Of a stretch of DNA of 64,000 bases, positions 63,114 to 64,000 are shown one piece after another (the stretch's first letter is position 1; each line of letters opens with the position of its first letter). The position numbers and the translations under genes are program-made. Location: NCBI GenBank assembly GCA_029250605.1, contig JAQXEZ010000016.1, forward strand, positions 1 through 64,000, in the 5' to 3' direction. The stretch comes from Candidatus Thalassarchaeaceae archaeon. Its GTDB lineage: Archaea; Thermoplasmatota; Poseidoniia; Poseidoniales; Thalassarchaeaceae. Under the pieces are notes generated by a model. The model was given only the letters and a program-made list of their open reading frames with translations, made no database searches and had not been told where the DNA came from.

Positions 63114-63199
63114 TGGTGCAGGGGATGGGATTCGAACCCATGAAGCACTAAGCACCGGAGCTTAAGTCCGGCCCCTTTGACCAACTCGGGTACCCCTGC
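63114..63199 (-). tRNA. tRNA-Leu (anticodon UAA), CCA encoded
   Basis: Read on the minus strand: acceptor GCAGGGG pairs with CCCCTGC, discriminator A, then encoded CCA. The anticodon stem CCGGA...TCCGG holds loop CTTAAGC with anticodon TAA. A long variable arm (TGCTTAGTGCTTC) makes it class II, and the T arm is ATGGG-TTCGAAT-CCCAT. No intron. It is convergent with folB, whose stop TAA touches the CCA. Confidence 0.93.
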
Positions 63200-63200
63200 A

Positions 63201-63300
63201 GCCTAACGAGCATCGACTTTCGATTTCAACCGAGCGGACAATAACGTGCCATAACCGACGCATCCACCACTCTAGACTCCCGAACTCTTTAACATCCCGG
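63201..63300. other. 100-nt gap between tRNA-Leu and the last gene
   Basis: The region holds the upstream flank of the tRNA gene (AT-rich ttgaaatcgaa about 27 nt before it on the minus strand) and, on the plus strand, tctttaac at 63286-63293, a TATA-like box 27 nt before a GTG at 63316. No other feature is visible. Confidence 0.4.
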
Positions 63301-64000
63301 ATGCGGCGCACAATCGTGCGAAATCGCAACCCCCGCCTCTCTGTACGTAAAACTACACTGGTCTCACTGTCATTGGCATTATTGATGCTTATTCCCACTA
63401 GCTTCGATTTGGAATCTCCAGAACTTCCCGATTACAAGGCATTCAATGCCTCAGAAAGTGCACCAGACGCGAACTTGTACAAGCTATACTTCGTACAACC
63501 GGGCCAGAACCAGACCGCTGGAATGGACGGACTGATCAGTACTCAACCGCCTGAGGGAAACGAGGATCAGGAAGTGGCAAGCGCATTGGATGACGATGTC
63601 CAATTCATGACCATTTCATTGATGTCATCGATGGAATTCTTTGGGAGGAAGTTCCATGCAAATGAATCATACTACATCCCAGTTGAGCTATTCCTCAAGT
63701 CTGAAGGACCTCAGAATTCAAATGTCGATTGGACAGTTTCCATTATGACTTCTGAGAGAACCATCGGCTCCACAACTTATTCCGGTTCCGTGTGCTCTTC
63801 ATCTTTTGGCAGCAGTTGCGATTTTGATCACGAGATTATCGAGGTAGGGGTAGGCAATTCTGAATCATTCCAAGTCGGGAAGAACGAGCGACTGATAATC
63901 AGGGTTAGAGCCAGCATGTCGGGGTGCGACAGTAGCGACGGCCCATTCGGATCTAGCTGTTCTGCAGATGTTGCATTCAACAACATCGATAATGAGCCAA
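63301..64000 (+). CDS. Secreted protein, N-terminal part (cut by right edge; absent from ORF track)
   Basis: An open frame continues to the end of the window without a stop, at least 233 codons. It begins with a basic stretch (RRTIVRNRNPRLSVRKTT) and a hydrophobic segment LVSLSLALLMLIPTSF, a signal peptide or anchor, followed by an extracytoplasmic region with N-glycosylation-type sites and Cys pairs (CSSSFGSSC, CDSSDGPFGSSC). Beta-strand alternation suggests an adhesion-like or CARDB-type domain, but no family is firm. ATG 63301 or GTG 63316 starts it; the TATA-like box favours the latter. Confidence 0.65.
   Translation, partial: MRRTIVRNRNPRLSVRKTTLVSLSLALLMLIPTSFDLESPELPDYKAFNASESAPDANLYKLYFVQPGQNQTAGMDGLISTQPPEGNEDQEVASALDDDVQFMTISLMSSMEFFGRKFHANESYYIPVELFLKSEGPQNSNVDWTVSIMTSERTIGSTTYSGSVCSSSFGSSCDFDHEIIEVGVGNSESFQVGKNERLIIRVRASMSGCDSSDGPFGSSCSADVAFNNIDNEP

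Overview
The window is chromosomal DNA from an archaeon. The evidence is a 16S rRNA fragment with a perfect match to the archaeal 915 region (aggaattggcgggggagcac), class I lysyl-tRNA synthetase, aRF1, aIF2-beta, a SPOUT methyltransferase of the archaeal Trm56 type, a GfcR-type PRTase regulator, and TATA boxes about 27 nt upstream of many start codons with no leader. The 16S gene stands alone, followed by a protein gene instead of 23S, as in Thermoplasmata. Many bacterial- or eukaryote-type genes (Aap transporter, RluA, GST, ABC-F, branched-chain oxo-acid dehydrogenase, LipA/LipB, classical folate enzymes) fit a marine Thermoplasmatota lineage, most likely Marine Group II (Ca. Poseidoniales). 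That assignment is inference; Marine Group III is the main alternative. Local G+C falls from about 58% on the left to about 47% near 50 kb in sampled lines.

Layout. 1-890: 3' part of 16S. 1.0-7.5 kb: amino-acid ABC transporter operon (aapJ-Q-M-P) with oversized permeases. 7.5-12 kb: NAD kinase, lipoprotein, cupin and two SDRs, plus a 39-aa membrane protein absent from the ORF track. 12-17.2 kb: RluA, DEAD helicase with a tandem-repeat tail, ABC-F, GST, small membrane protein. 17.2-22.2 kb: DUF2237, M28 peptidase, VOC protein, membrane protein, ABC exporter, thioesterase. 22.2-26.9 kb: a membrane cluster (two small membrane proteins, NfeD, flotillin), thiolase and tandem DUF2061 proteins. 26.9-33.1 kb (minus): folP, TraB, and a two-gene molybdoenzyme in which the four-cluster ferredoxin subunit is fused to an NrfD-like membrane anchor. 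33.1-39.1 kb: membrane protein, Trm56, carA-carB. 39.1-45.2 kb: SnoaL-like, lysS, gfcR-like, dut, aIF2-beta, a zinc-less MDR reductase, nitroreductase, pterin dehydratase, unknown protein. 45.2-51.7 kb: NOG1-like GTPase, 38-aa zinc ribbon, membrane protein, DUF2116, UMP kinase, aRF1, argS, peroxiredoxin. 51.7-63.2 kb: second M28 peptidase, ubiX, class V aminotransferase, then lipB-lpd-E2-E1beta-E1alpha and lipA (one lipoate-dependent oxo-acid dehydrogenase system), a FolM-like SDR with folB, and tRNA-Leu. 63.3 kb to the end: a secreted protein running off the window.

Together the genes suggest an aerobic heterotroph living on peptides and amino acids: secreted or anchored M28 peptidases, high-affinity amino-acid uptake and branched-chain oxo-acid oxidation with its own lipoate supply. 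Pyrimidine genes (carAB, pyrH, dut, gfcR-like) and pterin/folate genes (folP, folB, FolM-like, pterin dehydratase) are scattered. No CRISPR array, insertion sequence, prophage or integrase was seen.
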